Part shown: piece by piece, positions 9,919 through 23,769 of the stretch
Numbering within the stretch: the stretch's first letter is position 1
Layout: every line of letters begins with the position of its first letter
NCBI GenBank assembly: GCA_905250115.1
Contig: CAJNOI010000055.1
Location: forward strand, 151,320 to 215,319
Reading direction: 5' to 3'
Length of the DNA stretch: 64,000 bases
From: Adineta steineri
Taxonomy: Eukaryota; Rotifera; Eurotatoria; Adinetida; Adinetidae
Notes under the pieces: generated by a model
Told to the model about the DNA's origin: nothing
Database searches by the model: none
Seen by the model: the letters and a program-made list of their open reading frames with translations, nothing else
Program-made: the position numbers and the translations under genes

Positions 9919-12301
9919 ATGCCTTTACGTCTTCGACATATACTCGATCGATTACCATTACCATCCCTTCGATATTACACATTGATTAGTACATCTTTAT
10001 TTTTTGGTAATATATTGTATTTTCATCATTTAATTCAAACAAATGTTGAAAATTCTACGAATGAAACAATTCTAAATGGATCAATATTTATTTCTGATGC
10101 AGAACCATTTACATTTGCATATATTCAAACACTTTTATCAATAATTATATCTCAATCATTATCCTTGCTAGTAAGAAAAAATATTCGTCGTTATAAAATA
10201 AAAATCTATATTTATTTAGATATTTGTTAATGCAATTTATTGTTCATTTGGATTATTTGGTAAATATTTACAAGAATCTATATTTGGTGAATTACGTCTT
10301 GTTGAATTACAACGTATAAAAGATAAATTTTGGAATTATGTATTTTACAAATTCTGTTTTTTATTCGGTGTACTCGGCTTGGAAAATTTGAATGAACTTG
10401 TTCTTTGGATATCTTGGTTTTCAATTTTAGCATTTGCATTACTCTTTTGTCAATTATCTAAAGATCGATTTGAATTAGTAAATGAAAATTGATTTTTATC
10501 AGAATTTAATTTATCATATTTTCTTTTAGTTATCAGTTTCAGCTTCAATTCGTCGTCAACCACTTCTTAAAATTCTTTGTTTACTGATTTCCTTACTTAT
10601 TTTATGTTGTATTTTACTCACGATTTGCTTTCTTATTGGTTTAAAATATGGTGGTTTATCAATATTTTTCTTTATGTTAGCTGAAACGACTTTATTAACA
10701 TTGGATACATGTTATCTTTTATTTAAATATATATTTCAATATTATATCTATAAACAACAACAAGAACAAAATCCATTAACAACATCAAATGAAAATCGTT
10801 CATATATTATTTATTATATTGAATTTATCTATCATATGATTATATTAATTATTGATATCATACATCATTTACAAATGTTATTTTATCATCAAACATTTAT
10901 GTCAATGGCATCATTAATATTTTTTATGCAATTAAAACCATTATTCAATGAATTAACTCAACGTTTAAAAAGACATAAATCATATCGTAGTGCAATGATA
11001 CGAATGGAAAAAAAATACCCACTTTTAACAAAATATGATTTAGAACAAAAATATATTAAACAAAATTATATATCAAGTTTAGAAGAAGTTTGTTCTATTT
11101 GTTGGGAAAAATTTGAAAAAGCAAGATGTTTACCATGTAAGATTAATATTATAATTAATAAAGAAATAGTTTTCGAAAAGCACCGGAAGCTGATAGGAAT
11201 ACGATGATTAGTTTAATACAACCACCTCCAGTTTTTAGAATCATCAATCACGTTAAATTTATAGAATAAAATCTTTTAATGGAATTATCTTATAAGCTAG
11301 GCTTATTTTTTCTCTAAGACTATAGAAAAGCTTTCGTTATTATGCACATAATGATGAAGTTTGAATAAATAATTGATTTTAGGTGGTCATTTATTTCATC
11401 AAAATTGTCTTCGAAGTTGGCTTGAACAAGATACAACATGTCCAATATGTCGTTTATCTTTACAAGAAGATGCAGTTCAACAAACACCTGTTCCTCCAGT
11501 TCCTACTCCTCCAACACAACCAACACCTAATTTTCTTCTTTGGCCATCATTAACTCTTGCACGTTTTGCAAGAAATGTTCACGGTTTGAATGATCCTACT
11601 AATCCACGTCCACCACGTAATCATTTATTTCGTTTTGATGGTAATCGTTATTCATCATGGTTACCAAGTTTCTCAATTGAAATAAATCATAATTTTCCAT
11701 TTCGTTTTGGTCGTGCTCGTCTAACCGGTGTACAATTAACAAGTATGGCTCAAAGTGTTCAACAAGTATTTCCACAAATTCCATATGAAATCATTCTTAC
11801 CGATCTTCAACGAACACAATCAATTGATGCAACTATTGAAAATATTATTGATCATCGTATTCATATTGAACCACAACAAGTTCATCATCATCATCCTGAA
11901 ACATCAGCCTCTGAAGAATCATCATATACATCAACATCAGCATCATCATCGGAAGCAGGTGAACCAATTGATACAGATTTATTGTACGTAGAAACTACAC
12001 TAAGAAAGAATTCATGCTATTTAATAATTCATATTTAGATCTGAAATACCTCGAATGACACAAAATGATGATTTAATTGATACTGATGATATCGAGAATT
12101 TTACATGGCCATTAGATCCACAACTACCATTAGCTAATAGAAAACAATTATTAATCTCGCATATGCGACGGTAAAAAGAAAATTCTATCTAAATTCTTAT
12201 TTTTAATAGTTAAATATAATTTTTCTTTTAGACGATTTCTTGAACGTGAACGTCGTCTTCAATTATCGTGCCAGAAATCAGATTTACTATCTGAAAGTTA
12301 A
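9919..12301 (+). CDS. AMFR: AMFR/gp78 ER membrane RING-type E3 ubiquitin ligase
   Basis: Exons 9919-10170, 10220-10477, 10530-11136, 11383-11983, 12039-12170 and 12232-12301 join in phase to 639 residues; human gp78 is about 643. The N-terminus PLPSLRYYTLIST, a multi-helix membrane region containing KDKFWNYVFYKF and CQLSKDRFEL, and MASLIFFMQLKPLF follow the gp78 pattern. A RING-H2 domain starts CSICWEKFEKARCLPC and continues GHLFHQNCLRSWLEQDTTCP; intron 3 splits its fourth cysteine codon. A CUE domain (MAQSVQQVFPQIPYEII) follows. The basic C-terminus HMRRRFLERERRLQ resembles the p97/VCP-interacting motif. Known role: ubiquitination of ER-associated degradation substrates, including sterol-regulated HMG-CoA reductase. 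SNF8 starts 284 bp after the stop. Confidence 0.95.
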
Positions 12302-12585
12302 ATTAAAAAAATCAGTTTCTTTTCTTTTTTTTGTTTATATGTATATTCTAAACAAAAACAATAAACAGTGTTTTCTCGCTTTTTTTTGTATCTAGATTAA
12401 AGCAATTCATTTCTTTTTGTGTGTCGTTGTAGCTAATAAAGCATTGTCTTTACGTGTGCGTGTGTGTGTGTGCATGAGATAAAAGAAACATCAGCAGAAA
12501 ACTGTTATTGTTCGTCTTTATTTGTAATAAAGTTTAACGAGAAAAAACAATGTATGTATTGATATTATTTTTATTGTAGAATAAA

Positions 12586-13537
12586 ATGCGACGAGGTGTT
12601 GGTATTGGTGGAATTAATCAACAATTACTTGAGAAGGTATGACAAACTTTCAAAGAGTTATTTTTATAATTGATTATTTCTAGGCAAAATTCAGTGAAAA
12701 AGGTAGTGAACTTGCTCGTGATCATTTAGAAAAGGTATAATAGTTTAATATTTTTATTATTAAGAAATGATCAATAGTTCTTTGTTAAATAATAAATTTC
12801 ATTTTCTATTTTGTAGCTAGCTAAACAATTCGAAACTTTTCGTGATAATTTGGAGAAATTTGCTGAAAAACATCGAAATGAAATAAAAAAAGATCTTAAA
12901 TTTCGACAACAATTTCAAGATATGTGTGCAACAGTTGGTGTTGATCCACTTGCGTGTAATATTGAAAACTAAATTATTGTTTGTAATATTTTCTGATGTA
13001 TTTCTGTTTTCAGCTAGTAAAGGTTTTTGGTCTCAAGTTCTTGGTGTTGGTGATTTTTATTATGAATTAGCTGTTCAAATTGTTGAAGTTTGTGTTGCAA
13101 CAAGTGCACAAAATGGTGGTCTTATTTCACTTGATGAACTTTTATTACGTGTACGAAAAGCACGTGGAAAATCTAAATCAGCTCAAGATGTATCTACTGA
13201 TGATATTTTACGTGCGATTAAAAAATTACGTGCACTCGGTGATGGTTTTGCTGTAATTGAACCGACCAATGGTCAAGGACGTATACTTATACAATGTATA
13301 CCTGGTGAATTAAGTATGGATCATACAGCAATATTAAATTCACTACAAACACGTTCAAGTTTCACCAAAGAACAATTACGTGATCAATTAAAATGGTCAG
13401 ATGAACGAATTGAAGCTGCTATTGATTTTATGGTTAAAGAAGGTCTTGTGTGGATAGATAATAATGGACGATATACGGAATATTATTTTCCGGGTTTATT
13501 TACCGCACAGCGTGTGACAAATGGAGAAAGTGTTTAA
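12586..13537 (+). CDS. SNF8: ESCRT-II subunit SNF8/VPS22
   Basis: Exons 12586-12636, 12684-12734, 12817-12955 and 13014-13537 give 254 residues (human SNF8 258). Conserved stretches include MRRGVGIGGI, FQDMCATVGVDPLA, KGFWSQVLGVGDFYYELAV and AIKKLRALGDGF, with an N-terminal coiled coil then two winged-helix domains. The end of exon 3 was set at 12955 because only that donor keeps the conserved ASSKGFW reading frame. Known role: ESCRT-II core on endosomes, sorting ubiquitinated membrane proteins into multivesicular bodies. A 3' splice site (ttattgtag) ends at 12580, six bases before the ATG, with no matching upstream donor evident after the AMFR stop. TBCCD1 begins only 77 bp after the stop, suggesting one polycistronic unit. 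Confidence 0.95.
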
Positions 13538-13614
13538 AGAAAAAAAAAATATATTCTTTTATTTCAGTTTTTTTATTCTCAAAATTTGTAATATTTTAAT
13601 CCTATCAGTTTCAG

Positions 13615-16510
13615 ATGACTGAACAACAACATACAAGTGATAGTCGACATCACTTAGCTATATGGTGTCGAGCAGAAGTATTTACATTCGGCGCATTAAC
13701 AACACCACCACCACCTGATATTACACCTGCGAGTTTAAAATCTCTAGTTAAATATATGAAAAAAAGTGGTACTGCAGGTTATCCAAAAATGAAGTAAATA
13801 TATTTGCTAAATTATTTTTAATAGTTTCAACTATAATTTAATTTTTTTAGTTATATGCTTTGGCGACATATTGCTTGCTCGAAATTACATATGTCCGAAG
13901 AATTAGCATGGATGTAAGTGTTTATTTATTGAAGAATGATTATAATATTTTAGTACGATATTTATAGGTATTTTGAAACATATAGTATGTTAACAAATGT
14001 TTCAGCTCAACGTCGAATACAAACTGATATTCAAACATCGAAAGCAAATACTTCTACTGAGACTGGTATGTTGATATTATATATTTTAATATTTAAATTT
14101 TTGTTTTTTTTAAAGAACGTCTTAAAGATTCACGAAAAGTTGATAGTTTGGCTTTTATTCTTCTTCTTTTTCTTCAATCATTCCATCAAATCGATCTGAA
14201 ATCGACACTTTCTCGAGACGAGTTTGTATTGATTTAATTGAATATAAACATATTCATGTTTTTGTTTCTTAAATGTTATTTAGATGGCCAAATCGCAAAC
14301 GAAATTCTGATTTAGATGCACGAAAAAATCGCGTATGTTAATTGGCATTTTTGCAAATGCTAGAAAAAAAGAATGTCTTATTTTAGATTTATGATGAACA
14401 AAGCCATCAATTATTTATTCAGGCACATTTAGATGATCTATTAAATATTGTTTCGGATACCTCAGGTATATCATCTTTAATATGAGAGTTTTCTTTTTTT
14501 TTATATTTTGATTTATTAAGAATCAAGTACTAGTGAAAGTGTTCAATCAGCTACTTTAAATATGGATGCTATTACAGCTCTTAGTTATCTTTTTGAAGGA
14601 ACACTTCATGATAATCTTCGAAAAATTGTTCCATTACATGTTATTATTCAAAATTCATCAATTCAACATGAAATAGGCGTAGTAAGATTAATTATTTTTT
14701 ACTTTTACCTTCTATATTAATATTTATTTGAATAGAATAAATCAATTGTTCCATTTAAAAATTTATCCAATTTAATTCGTCGTTCACTTATTGCAAATCC
14801 ATTTCAAGTTGGACAAACAATGAAACGTGGCACACTTTTACCACTTCCATTTAATAGTTCGTAGTTTTTATCTTATAAAATTGAATTTCAATGGATAACA
14901 ATTCATTTAGATCCAACACATGAACAAAGATCTGGTCGAGTTCTATGTAATTCAAATTTTGCTGATGAATCGTAATATAGTTTATTCTTTATTATTTCAT
15001 GAAGAAAGAATTTTTTTCTAGCCATCGATTTGTACTGATGACAATGATTAATCGATCTTTAAGTGATCAGGTGAGATAAACATATCCTCTATTGAGAGAC
15101 ATAAAAGAAGTTATATTAAGTTTATTATCACGAGAACAGTGGCGTAGCGAAGGGAGGAAAATTTATTTAAAACTTTTTTATTTTGTTTTTTTTTCAATTA
15201 AACTGCAAATGTATTTTTGTCTTTCGTTTGAAGCAGACATGCGCCTTTTGTTTGTTCGTTCTGTGAGGAATTAAGGAATTATATAGACAAATAAATTCTC
15301 GTCGCTCTGATTTAGGTGTTTGAATTTGAAACATAAATGTTAGAAATAGAGAAACTAAAAATACACATAACTAGGGCGTAAGATCTCAGTTTAATGCATG
15401 TTTGATTAAAAGAACCTCGTTTTATTCTTTTGTATTTTTTTTACGTTAACAATACCTTGCTGGGCTAACAAGCTTTGGTCTATCAATAAAAATCTTGCCG
15501 ATCGTCTTTTTTCAACGCAAGAGAAGTTTACCTATTATTTTAAAAATCCTGGCTACGCCACTGATCGACTATTTTCTATGTTTTGATAGATTCTCTTAGA
15601 TTTTTTTGATATAAAATAATTGAGTTTTGAAATTATTCGATTTTTAGCAATCGAGTGAAATTACTAATGCAGAATTTCGTATTCATCGCTGCAGTTATTC
15701 ATATATCTACATACTTGCTCCATTACGGTAATTTAAATTTCATTGAAATATTCAATTGAATCCTTGTTTTTTTTCTTCTTCTAAATCCATTATTATAAAG
15801 ATGCGTTGAAGTTCGTAAATGTCATAATGTAACAATCGTTCTTGGTGCGGTTGAAACAACATTAAAAGTAACTGATTGTGAAAATGTTTCAATATCTGCT
15901 GTATGTCGTCGATTACTTATCAGGTTAATTATAAATTATTCTCTATTTTTATACCAAAATTTTCTTTTAGTCAATGTCGATCATCATCATTCTATATTCA
16001 TACACCATCACGACCATTAATTCAATTAAATTGTGCTAGTTTACTTTTTGCACCATATAATTCATCACATGTTGAATTACCTGAACAAATGGAACATGCT
16101 GGTCTTTGTAAAGAACTTAATCTATGGAATAAACCATTAGTTACACATCTAGCTGGTTATGTTGATGAACAACCATGGTCACTTCTTCCACCAGATGATT
16201 TTTATCCAATTAGTTCAATTCGATTAGAAGATCAACAAACAGTAAAAATTCAAATGATTTAGTTTAAATAGAATATCCTTTTTTTCTTATATAGGATGGT
16301 TTACTTCCACTTCCACTCGAATATCAATCAGCTATGGATAAACGACAAAAATCAATTTCAACATTAGCTAATGAAATAACAGCAGCTCAATTAAATCCTG
16401 AACAACGTCAACGTTTTCAACGTTTTGTTGTATCAAATTTTGAAGCATGGCTTGATGCAACAGGAAATGCAAAAATTCTCAATCATCTATCCAGTTTACA
16501 ACAACAATAA
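13615..16510 (+). CDS. TBCCD1: TBCC domain-containing protein 1
   Basis: Fourteen exons: 13615-13793, 13851-13913, 13968-14065, 14116-14221, 14284-14332, 14387-14465, 14521-14681, 14736-14856, 14911-14971, 15022-15070, 15648-15727, 15801-15923, 15971-16241 and 16295-16510. Phases agree and give 551 residues (human TBCCD1 about 557). The N-terminal LAIWCRAEVFTFGAL and the C-terminal right-handed beta-helix of the C-CAP/cofactor-C type (YIYILAPLRCVEVRKCHN, TIVLGAVETTLKVTDCEN) identify it. Known role in animals and algae: centrosome and Golgi positioning; it lacks the tubulin-cofactor arginine-finger activity of TBCC. Almost all introns are 45-75 nt, but intron 10 is 577 nt because of a transposon-like insertion. 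A 3' splice site (atcagtttcag) abuts the ATG. Confidence 0.93.
15137..15563. mobile_element. hAT-type MITE inside TBCCD1 intron 10
   Basis: Terminal inverted repeats CAGTGGCGTAGC at 15137-15148 and 15552-15563 bound a 427-bp AT-rich body with no coding capacity. The right end read inward begins CAGTGGCGTAGCCAGGATTT, a terminus recalled from many animal hAT-like non-autonomous elements. An 8-bp target duplication is not visible (flanks cacgagaa and atcgacta), so the superfamily call rests on the termini. It accounts for most of the unusual intron length. Confidence 0.7.
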
Positions 16511-16728
16511 TATCTCATTGTCTCTCTCTCTCTCTCTCGTTTCTCTTTTATACTGTATTGTGACACATTTGTACAAAATTTATCAGAAAAATTAGCATAT
16601 TAAAGTAATTTGACAGTTACTTCTTTTTTTTTTATTCGTCTTTTTATAAACACACATAAAACACAAAAGGGAGAACAATATTATATATATATATCTATAT
16701 ATCACTGGAAAGACTTTATTAAAATAAA

Positions 16729-19700
16729 TTATGAATAATATGTTAAAACATTTTTTTGATTACCACGTAAGAATAATAATGGAGGTAAATTATAACTTAT
16801 TATATCTAAATATGCAAGATAAAGACCAGCTGATATTGATTGTTTGCGTGGAATGGGTAATGTACTGAAAGTATTAAAAAAAAGTATGTTCATAGGGTGT
16901 GAATGTATCTTAATTACTTACACAATAATTAATGATGATTCCGAACTATATTTTAGTAAATATTCATGTAAATTAAGACCTCGTCTAATTTTTTCTCTAT
17001 TTGCTTCTAATTCAGACTCTGTTATTTTCCATAATTCACTATCGATTGATGAATTTGCATTATTTTGATCCCAGGTTTGTATAAGTTGTTCGAATTTTTG
17101 TGTTTCATATTCATTAGGTTGTTTATTAAGACCATGAAGAACATGTAAATCTGTGTATTTAATACGAAATTTTGTTAATAATGATGCCATTGCAATATGT
17201 TGCCGTTCAGCATCACTTTTTTCTCCTGGTACACATGAAAATATTCGAAATTGACAATTACGCCAACGTTTTCGACGTCTTAGAAGATAGGGTAATAGTA
17301 AAGTTAATCCACCATCATCAAATAACCACCATACATCAATAATAGCTGATGATGTTTGATGAGGACGAAATATATCCATAGTTAATAGAGCACCTTGATT
17401 AATAATCGTATTTTTTAATGTCAAAACATCTGTTTGACGTGGTGTATTCATATTATGATGTGATTTTGTTCCACGCAACGGACTAGACATAACAGATTCT
17501 TCATTATCTTCATCATCGTCATCGTCATCATCATCAGGTAAATCTATTACACAAAAATAAAAATTATTTCCCAAAAGACAATTGATTTTTACCTGGTTCA
17601 AAAAAATCACTAAAATCAAGTCCTGTTTGTAATCTTAAAATTCCCACACCATATTTAAGATGCAATGCATCATGAATAATATTGAAATAATCAATCGTTG
17701 TATCTGCTTTTATTGACCAATCATTTTTAAAACCAAGAACAACTACATTTGGTCGAAGTTTACCTACACCTACACACTATAAAACAACAACAGATATGAA
17801 TCAATATGTAAAAACGTCTCAACATACTTGTAATAATGCAATTGCACCTTGTCGAATAGTTGGTGCAACTACACGTTGATAGAATGCTTTTGCTGCACGT
17901 TGTTTTAACCATGTTTCACCTTCATCTTTTTGATCATAGATAATATTTACCGATGCATCTTCCTTAAACATAATTTATTATTTTTTAATTCTAAATAAAA
18001 GAAATTATTTTTCAATGACATACTAAAATCACATTACAACAAATCATGAGACTATGTCCATGAGCTACTAATGAAAAAAGATCAACTAATGCTGGACGAT
18101 TTATTGGATTTCCAGTTAAAACTAACATTTGTGGTCGAAAATTTTTTACATGTTCTTGAATCGTATCTAATTTATGTGTTGCATCAAGTGCTCGTCGATA
18201 TGTATGAGCTTGTACAGATGTACCCCAGTTGATTTCTAAAATAATCTTATGAAATAACTTATTTTATTTTCGATTGTAATACTACCTGGTTTTGTTGTTC
18301 GAACATAAAGAAAAATACCAATATTTACAAGAAATGTTATCAATGCTGCCCACCTTAATAAATAAAAATAGTTTATGATGATTTTCTAATTGTTATGTTT
18401 TACCAATTAATAACAAACATAACTGCAATACAACAAACAGCTCCTATTAATGCTAACCATTTATTATAATATCGAAAGCCTGGTCTCCATCCACTTGCTT
18501 TAGCTAATGATGCATCAAAACATGCATAATTCACTAATGCATAAGTCATAAGAAAAAAATTTGAAATTATTGGTGCAATAACATTCAATTCACCAATTGC
18601 AGTAAAAGAAACAGCAACAAAATATGCTAGAATATATGCTCGTATAGGTTCATCAGATTTACCATTACCAGCAGCAAAATATTTCAAACGAGGAAAAATC
18701 ATATCACGACAAACAGCTTGAAAAATTTTGGGTGCACCAACAAGACTTGCTAAATAAATTCTATCGATCATGATCGATAAAAGAAAAATATAGATAGAAT
18801 TTTACCTAAAGCACTTGATAATGTTGCAGCAAATATTCCAGCTAAAATCAATGATAATTTAATCATTACTGTATCAGATATTTCATACAACATACCAGTT
18901 ATAATCGGTCCAAATGCCGATATCATTTTCATTGTTTGATAATTATATACTAAACCTGATTTACAATTTTTATCATTCAATTGTAATGAACAATTAACAA
19001 ATTGCATTATACTTCCATTTCGACGTTCATAGGTATCCACTAAAATTATTAATTCAAAATAAATTATTTTATATTTTTAAAATACTTACAAAAAACTTCA
19101 CGATGAGTTGTACATCCAGCTATAACACAAAAAGCAAGATAAACAAATGTTGTAATCGCTATAGCAACATTTGTACCTAATGGAATGGCTTTTGATGGAT
19201 TCTAAAATTATAAATAAATAATATCGTTGTAGAATTTTTCGTTCATATGCATATTTTTACTTTTAAATTTCCGGATATATTTGCACCAGCAAGAATTCCT
19301 GTAACTGATGGAAAAAAAACACCAAATACATGTTGAAATGTTTCACCATCTTGAAATTTAGGTCCAAAATTTTCTTTTATTATTTTCCCTAAATTTATCG
19401 AACATAAATTCGTTTCTTTTATCTTTTTTTATTTTACATGAATATCCTTCAAAACCATGTCGTCGTTTATACGATGTAACTGGCATTAAAGAACCAATAA
19501 AAAAATCCAAAAGTGATGCACTTAATATAATAAGTAATGTAGTTTGTACAACAAGTTCACCACGCATACCAATTAAAGCAATACCCAAAATAATTGTCAT
19601 CGTAATAACTCCTAGAAACATAGAAATTTTAATTGTGACAACACAAAACTTTGTTAAATCATACCAATAATTCGTACAGCATTGACAGATTCTCCATCGA

Positions 19701-20805
19701 TAACTATTCCTAATATTTTCATACCACGATCCTAAAATTATCTTTATTGAAAAAAACAAAAGAAAATCTTTTTCTTTCTACTTTAAGCATATCACGAACT
19801 GTTTCCGCAAAACCAATTGTATACATAGCTGCTGCAACTGCATCTATTTAAATCGTTAATAAGATAAAAAGTTAATCTATATATATTTTCCTTACTAACG
19901 AATGAAAAAATCAAACCAATAGCACCACCAAATTCGGGACCGAGACTACGAGAAATAAGATAATAAGTTCCACCTCCTTTTACTTCACCATTTGTACAAA
20001 TAGCACTCATTGATAAAGATGTTAGAACAGTAACTACGGTTGATATTGCAATTATTACACATGCTAAACCTATTCCAGCTTGACCTGTAACCCAAGATAA
20101 ACGAAGAAATAACATAACACCAAATATATTCAATACACAACGAATCTAGAATAGAAATATCGATATTCAAAAGAAACAAGCAAACAAATAAAAACATACA
20201 AGAACGCCAAGAATCCAACCAAATTTAACAATTTCAGTTTTTGGTTTTATTTCAGTTTGAAATGGTTGCTCATTTGGTATCATAACCGTACTAATCATTT
20301 CACTATTTAAATCAATAGCTGATGCTAATTTCATTTTTGATGGCATAGAAGCTGTTCCATGTAAAGCTTCAAGTGTTGGTCGTGTTTTAGGTTCTGATGA
20401 TGTAAATGAAAATAAATTTCTATAATGATCAATATGTGGTAATGCATCCATCGTATCATAAGTTTCTTTATTATCTGCATTTGCCATACGTAATATGTCA
20501 TCATTATCATCATCATCATCATCTTGTTCAAGTGAAATTCTTGCTTTCGATTCATTTATAATTGTTGATCGTAGAATCGATGGTGATAAATCTTTTAATG
20601 CGATGAGATATTTAAAAATTGAAATGTTTTTTTTTTTATTTGACTTACTAATAGGAACACTTATTGCTTTGTCTAAGAATCTTTTTGAACATGAATCATC
20701 ATCATCAAAAACTTTTTCGATTTGAAAACGAGCACTACTAGTCGAACGATCTAACTTACTTGATTCAGTATTAATCTTATTTAATGAATGATTAACATTA
20801 GACAT
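16729..20805 (-). CDS. SLC12A2: NKCC-type cation-chloride cotransporter (SLC12A1/2/3 group)
   Basis: Exons on the minus strand: 20805-20200 (with a probable 57-nt in-frame intron 20648-20592), 20145-19896, 19843-19782, 19731-19665, 19611-19438, 19388-19261, 19201-19090, 19039-18806, 18749-18404, 18353-18286, 18235-18024, 17962-17828, 17776-17593, 17543-16922 and 16864-16729. This gives 1092 residues (1111 if the 57 nt is kept). N-terminus: RFQI near residue 26 fits the SPAK/OSR1 docking motif, and [13 protein letters not shown] matches the NKCC phospho-regulatory segment. Core: [63 protein letters not shown]-terminus: [30 protein letters not shown] and a final VLTYYS. Known role: electroneutral Na-K-2Cl (or Na-Cl) uptake for cell volume and chloride control. 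The exact paralogue is not resolved. A 3' splice site (aattttctag) lies upstream of the ATG. Confidence 0.93.
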
Positions 20806-23769
20806 CGTTAATAAATCATCTAGAAAATTAAATAATCTTTAATTCAATATATCTATATATAGATATAAATGAAGAGTCGGATTTTGAACTTATGTTTAAA
20901 AATAGATGAAGTTAATTTATACATGACTAAGTTACCATCAACTATTCTATTCATCCGTTCATATAAATAAATAGAATAATCGAGAATACAACATCACTTA
21001 ACTTACACATTCCAAGAAAAAAACGAACGTACTTTTAAAACTACTTCTAATGTTAATAAGTCATTATATAAATCGTAAAAACACTAAACAGAAACTTCTT
21101 TTTATTTAAAAGTTCGTTATTTATTTCTAGTGTAGTGGGAGAGAATCGCATGTTCTATTTGATCTTCTTCACAAAAATTATGGAAAAAAACCATACTTGA
21201 CTATCAAGGGAGCGTAATAATCAAGGGCCATTACGGGCAACTAAACACATACGCACACAACGGAAAAAATGATAGAATACAAGACTCAAAGAACGGAAGA
21301 GGCAGCAAACGAGTACACATTACATTTTTATATAATATACATTTTTTTTCTCTATCTCTTACTCCCAATGTCTTTTTATTTTAATCTGCACGGAATCAAA
21401 GAATATTTTCGTAAATTCTTATTATCTAATGGAAACTACGTCATATTTTGATGTTTCTAATAAAAATCCTTTATGTTAATTCTATTCTCCATATGGAATA
21501 TAATATGAGAGTAGAATAATAATAAAAAAAGTACTCAAAAATTATTAATCTATATTCTTTTTCAAATATTCCCAAATTGTAACTGATTAATATGCATATG
21601 TAACAAATAATTAGTTAGTCATGTCCTTTCAAAACTAATCTTTCAATTTACTTTGGTTCATTTGTGATAAATTAAAGTATAACAATAAACCACCAAAGTA
21701 CATAATAAAAAATATATATTCCAATTGGTTAGTTCACACATTCTTGTATTAATACATATTCTCTTCGTTTTTTGTTTCTAATCGGCCTTGGCACGTATTA
21801 TCAGAATAAAAAAAAAAGTTTCATAGCAGCAGCTTGTCATAGTTGTTGTACTTATGAAAAGACTTTAAATATGTTAAATAAACTCACAGGCTGTTGCATA
21901 AAGTTTGTTAAAAGAAGAAAAATATAATTATAAAAATGAGATATGACACGGAAATACACGACTTTTATGAATGACAATTGACATAATATAGTTTGTGATA
22001 TATTCAACATTGATGATAAATGACTAACAAATAGACCTTTTCTTTAGTTATAGTTATTGAATGTATAATTCAATTTCGTCTATTACTTTAAGTAATGAAC
22101 CAAAAAATAAATTCCTTCTTGATGCATGACATCATTATAAAGTAATTCATCGACTGGAAATATGAGATTTCCGAATGACATCATTCTTTTTATAATAAAT
22201 AAGAGTTGATAGAACCTTGGCAACGTCATTTAATATACAGTATGATAATTTGTTCTTATTTACAGTGGCTCGAAGAAAAAAACACGTGTATTTAATCTAA
22301 CTAAACATTTTTCTTCCGATAAAAAATGATATAACAAACTTACCAAATTGTAGTATTCCTTAAAAATAATCAAAATAAATCTATAGACAAAAACTGATGA
22401 GATGGTATATGAATACATGTAAATTTTATAACGCGCATTTATATACAATTTTGAATTCGAACATTGGTTTTTTTTAATTTGATGCATATTAGGTACATTA
22501 GATCATCGAACGAAGAAATGAATAGGTACTTTTCTAACAACCGTTATAAAGTGAAACTTCTCATTTATTAGTATGAAATTTGTCCTCGAAATCAATGAAT
22601 AGTTGTTGATATGGTTTATTACATAAGCTTGAATATAAATGAGAATTGTCTGTATAAAATTTTTGCGTGTTTAATCAACAAGGATCATAAAAGACTGCTT
22701 GGAAATATTCGGCAAAGGTGTCGATAATAACACATAATAAAAGCAATATTTAGGTTATTGAAATTGATTATAATGTTTTTTCAATTAAGATGAGCATACG
22801 TGTTTTGTCTCTGATCTCGAGCTGTCAAATAATTTTGTGTTCTGTTTTGAAGTTTTTTATTTTTATGAGGACATCACTAAATGAGTAAGAAAATTAAGTT
22901 ATATATTTCATAGATTTAGTTTATTGATATATTAATCAAATATGTGACAATTTTTATTCAAAAGATCAATAAGTAATTTACTTTTCGTCGATTATCCATA
23001 TATGATTTAAATACTTATTGATAAATCTCTGATATTGACTAACAATGTAGACTACATATAGATTGATTTGATTAATAGCATCTCTTGAGATTACTTTTGA
23101 CTTTTATCTTTCTTTATTCTCTATGATTTGTTTTCTCAATGTTCTTTTAATTGTTCTTATGTTAAATAAGATAGATGATCCATGCTGCTACTGAATATAA
23201 GAAAGAACATGATAATGACTTAGGTTGTCATTTAAAATCTTGATATAAGAATGTGTTTCTTTTTCTTGATATGTTTGCCTCATTAAAAGATCATTTTTCA
23301 TTCTTCACGAATACTTATTTAAGAAAATTATCTCTTCCTTTTTTTTTTTCTTATTTAAAAAATCAAATTTTTCTCGACATCAAATAGTTGCCTGTTAGCT
23401 ATTTTTTTGGTGATCAATTGAGCGGCGAATATCTCTCTATAATTGTGTTACATCAATATCACACCGCTTGAGATTGTCAGAATAAAGACTACGAGTCAAA
23501 TAGATCTGATCTCAAAGAAAATGATTTCACATTATTGTATGGTTCATTGAGCATACACCGATCCCCTATGCCGCTTCTATTTGAAAAGTGTTATAATACT
23601 AAATGAATAAATATTGCAAGATATTCGTCAATCAATCTTATTCAAGGACAAGTTGATTTCGAAATCAAAGAAGGACATTTTATAACAAAAAAAGAGATAA
23701 ATTTTGTCTGAATACAATAGTAATATTTATTGTAATGATAAATCACACTTACTGCGTAATGAATACATA
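20806..23769. other. Gene-poor interval, nothing recognised
   Basis: AT-rich sequence separating the SLC12 and Hox3 genes. It contains low-complexity runs and no frame with recognisable domains on either strand. It may hold Hox3 regulatory sequence, but nothing in the bases shows this. Confidence 0.4.
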
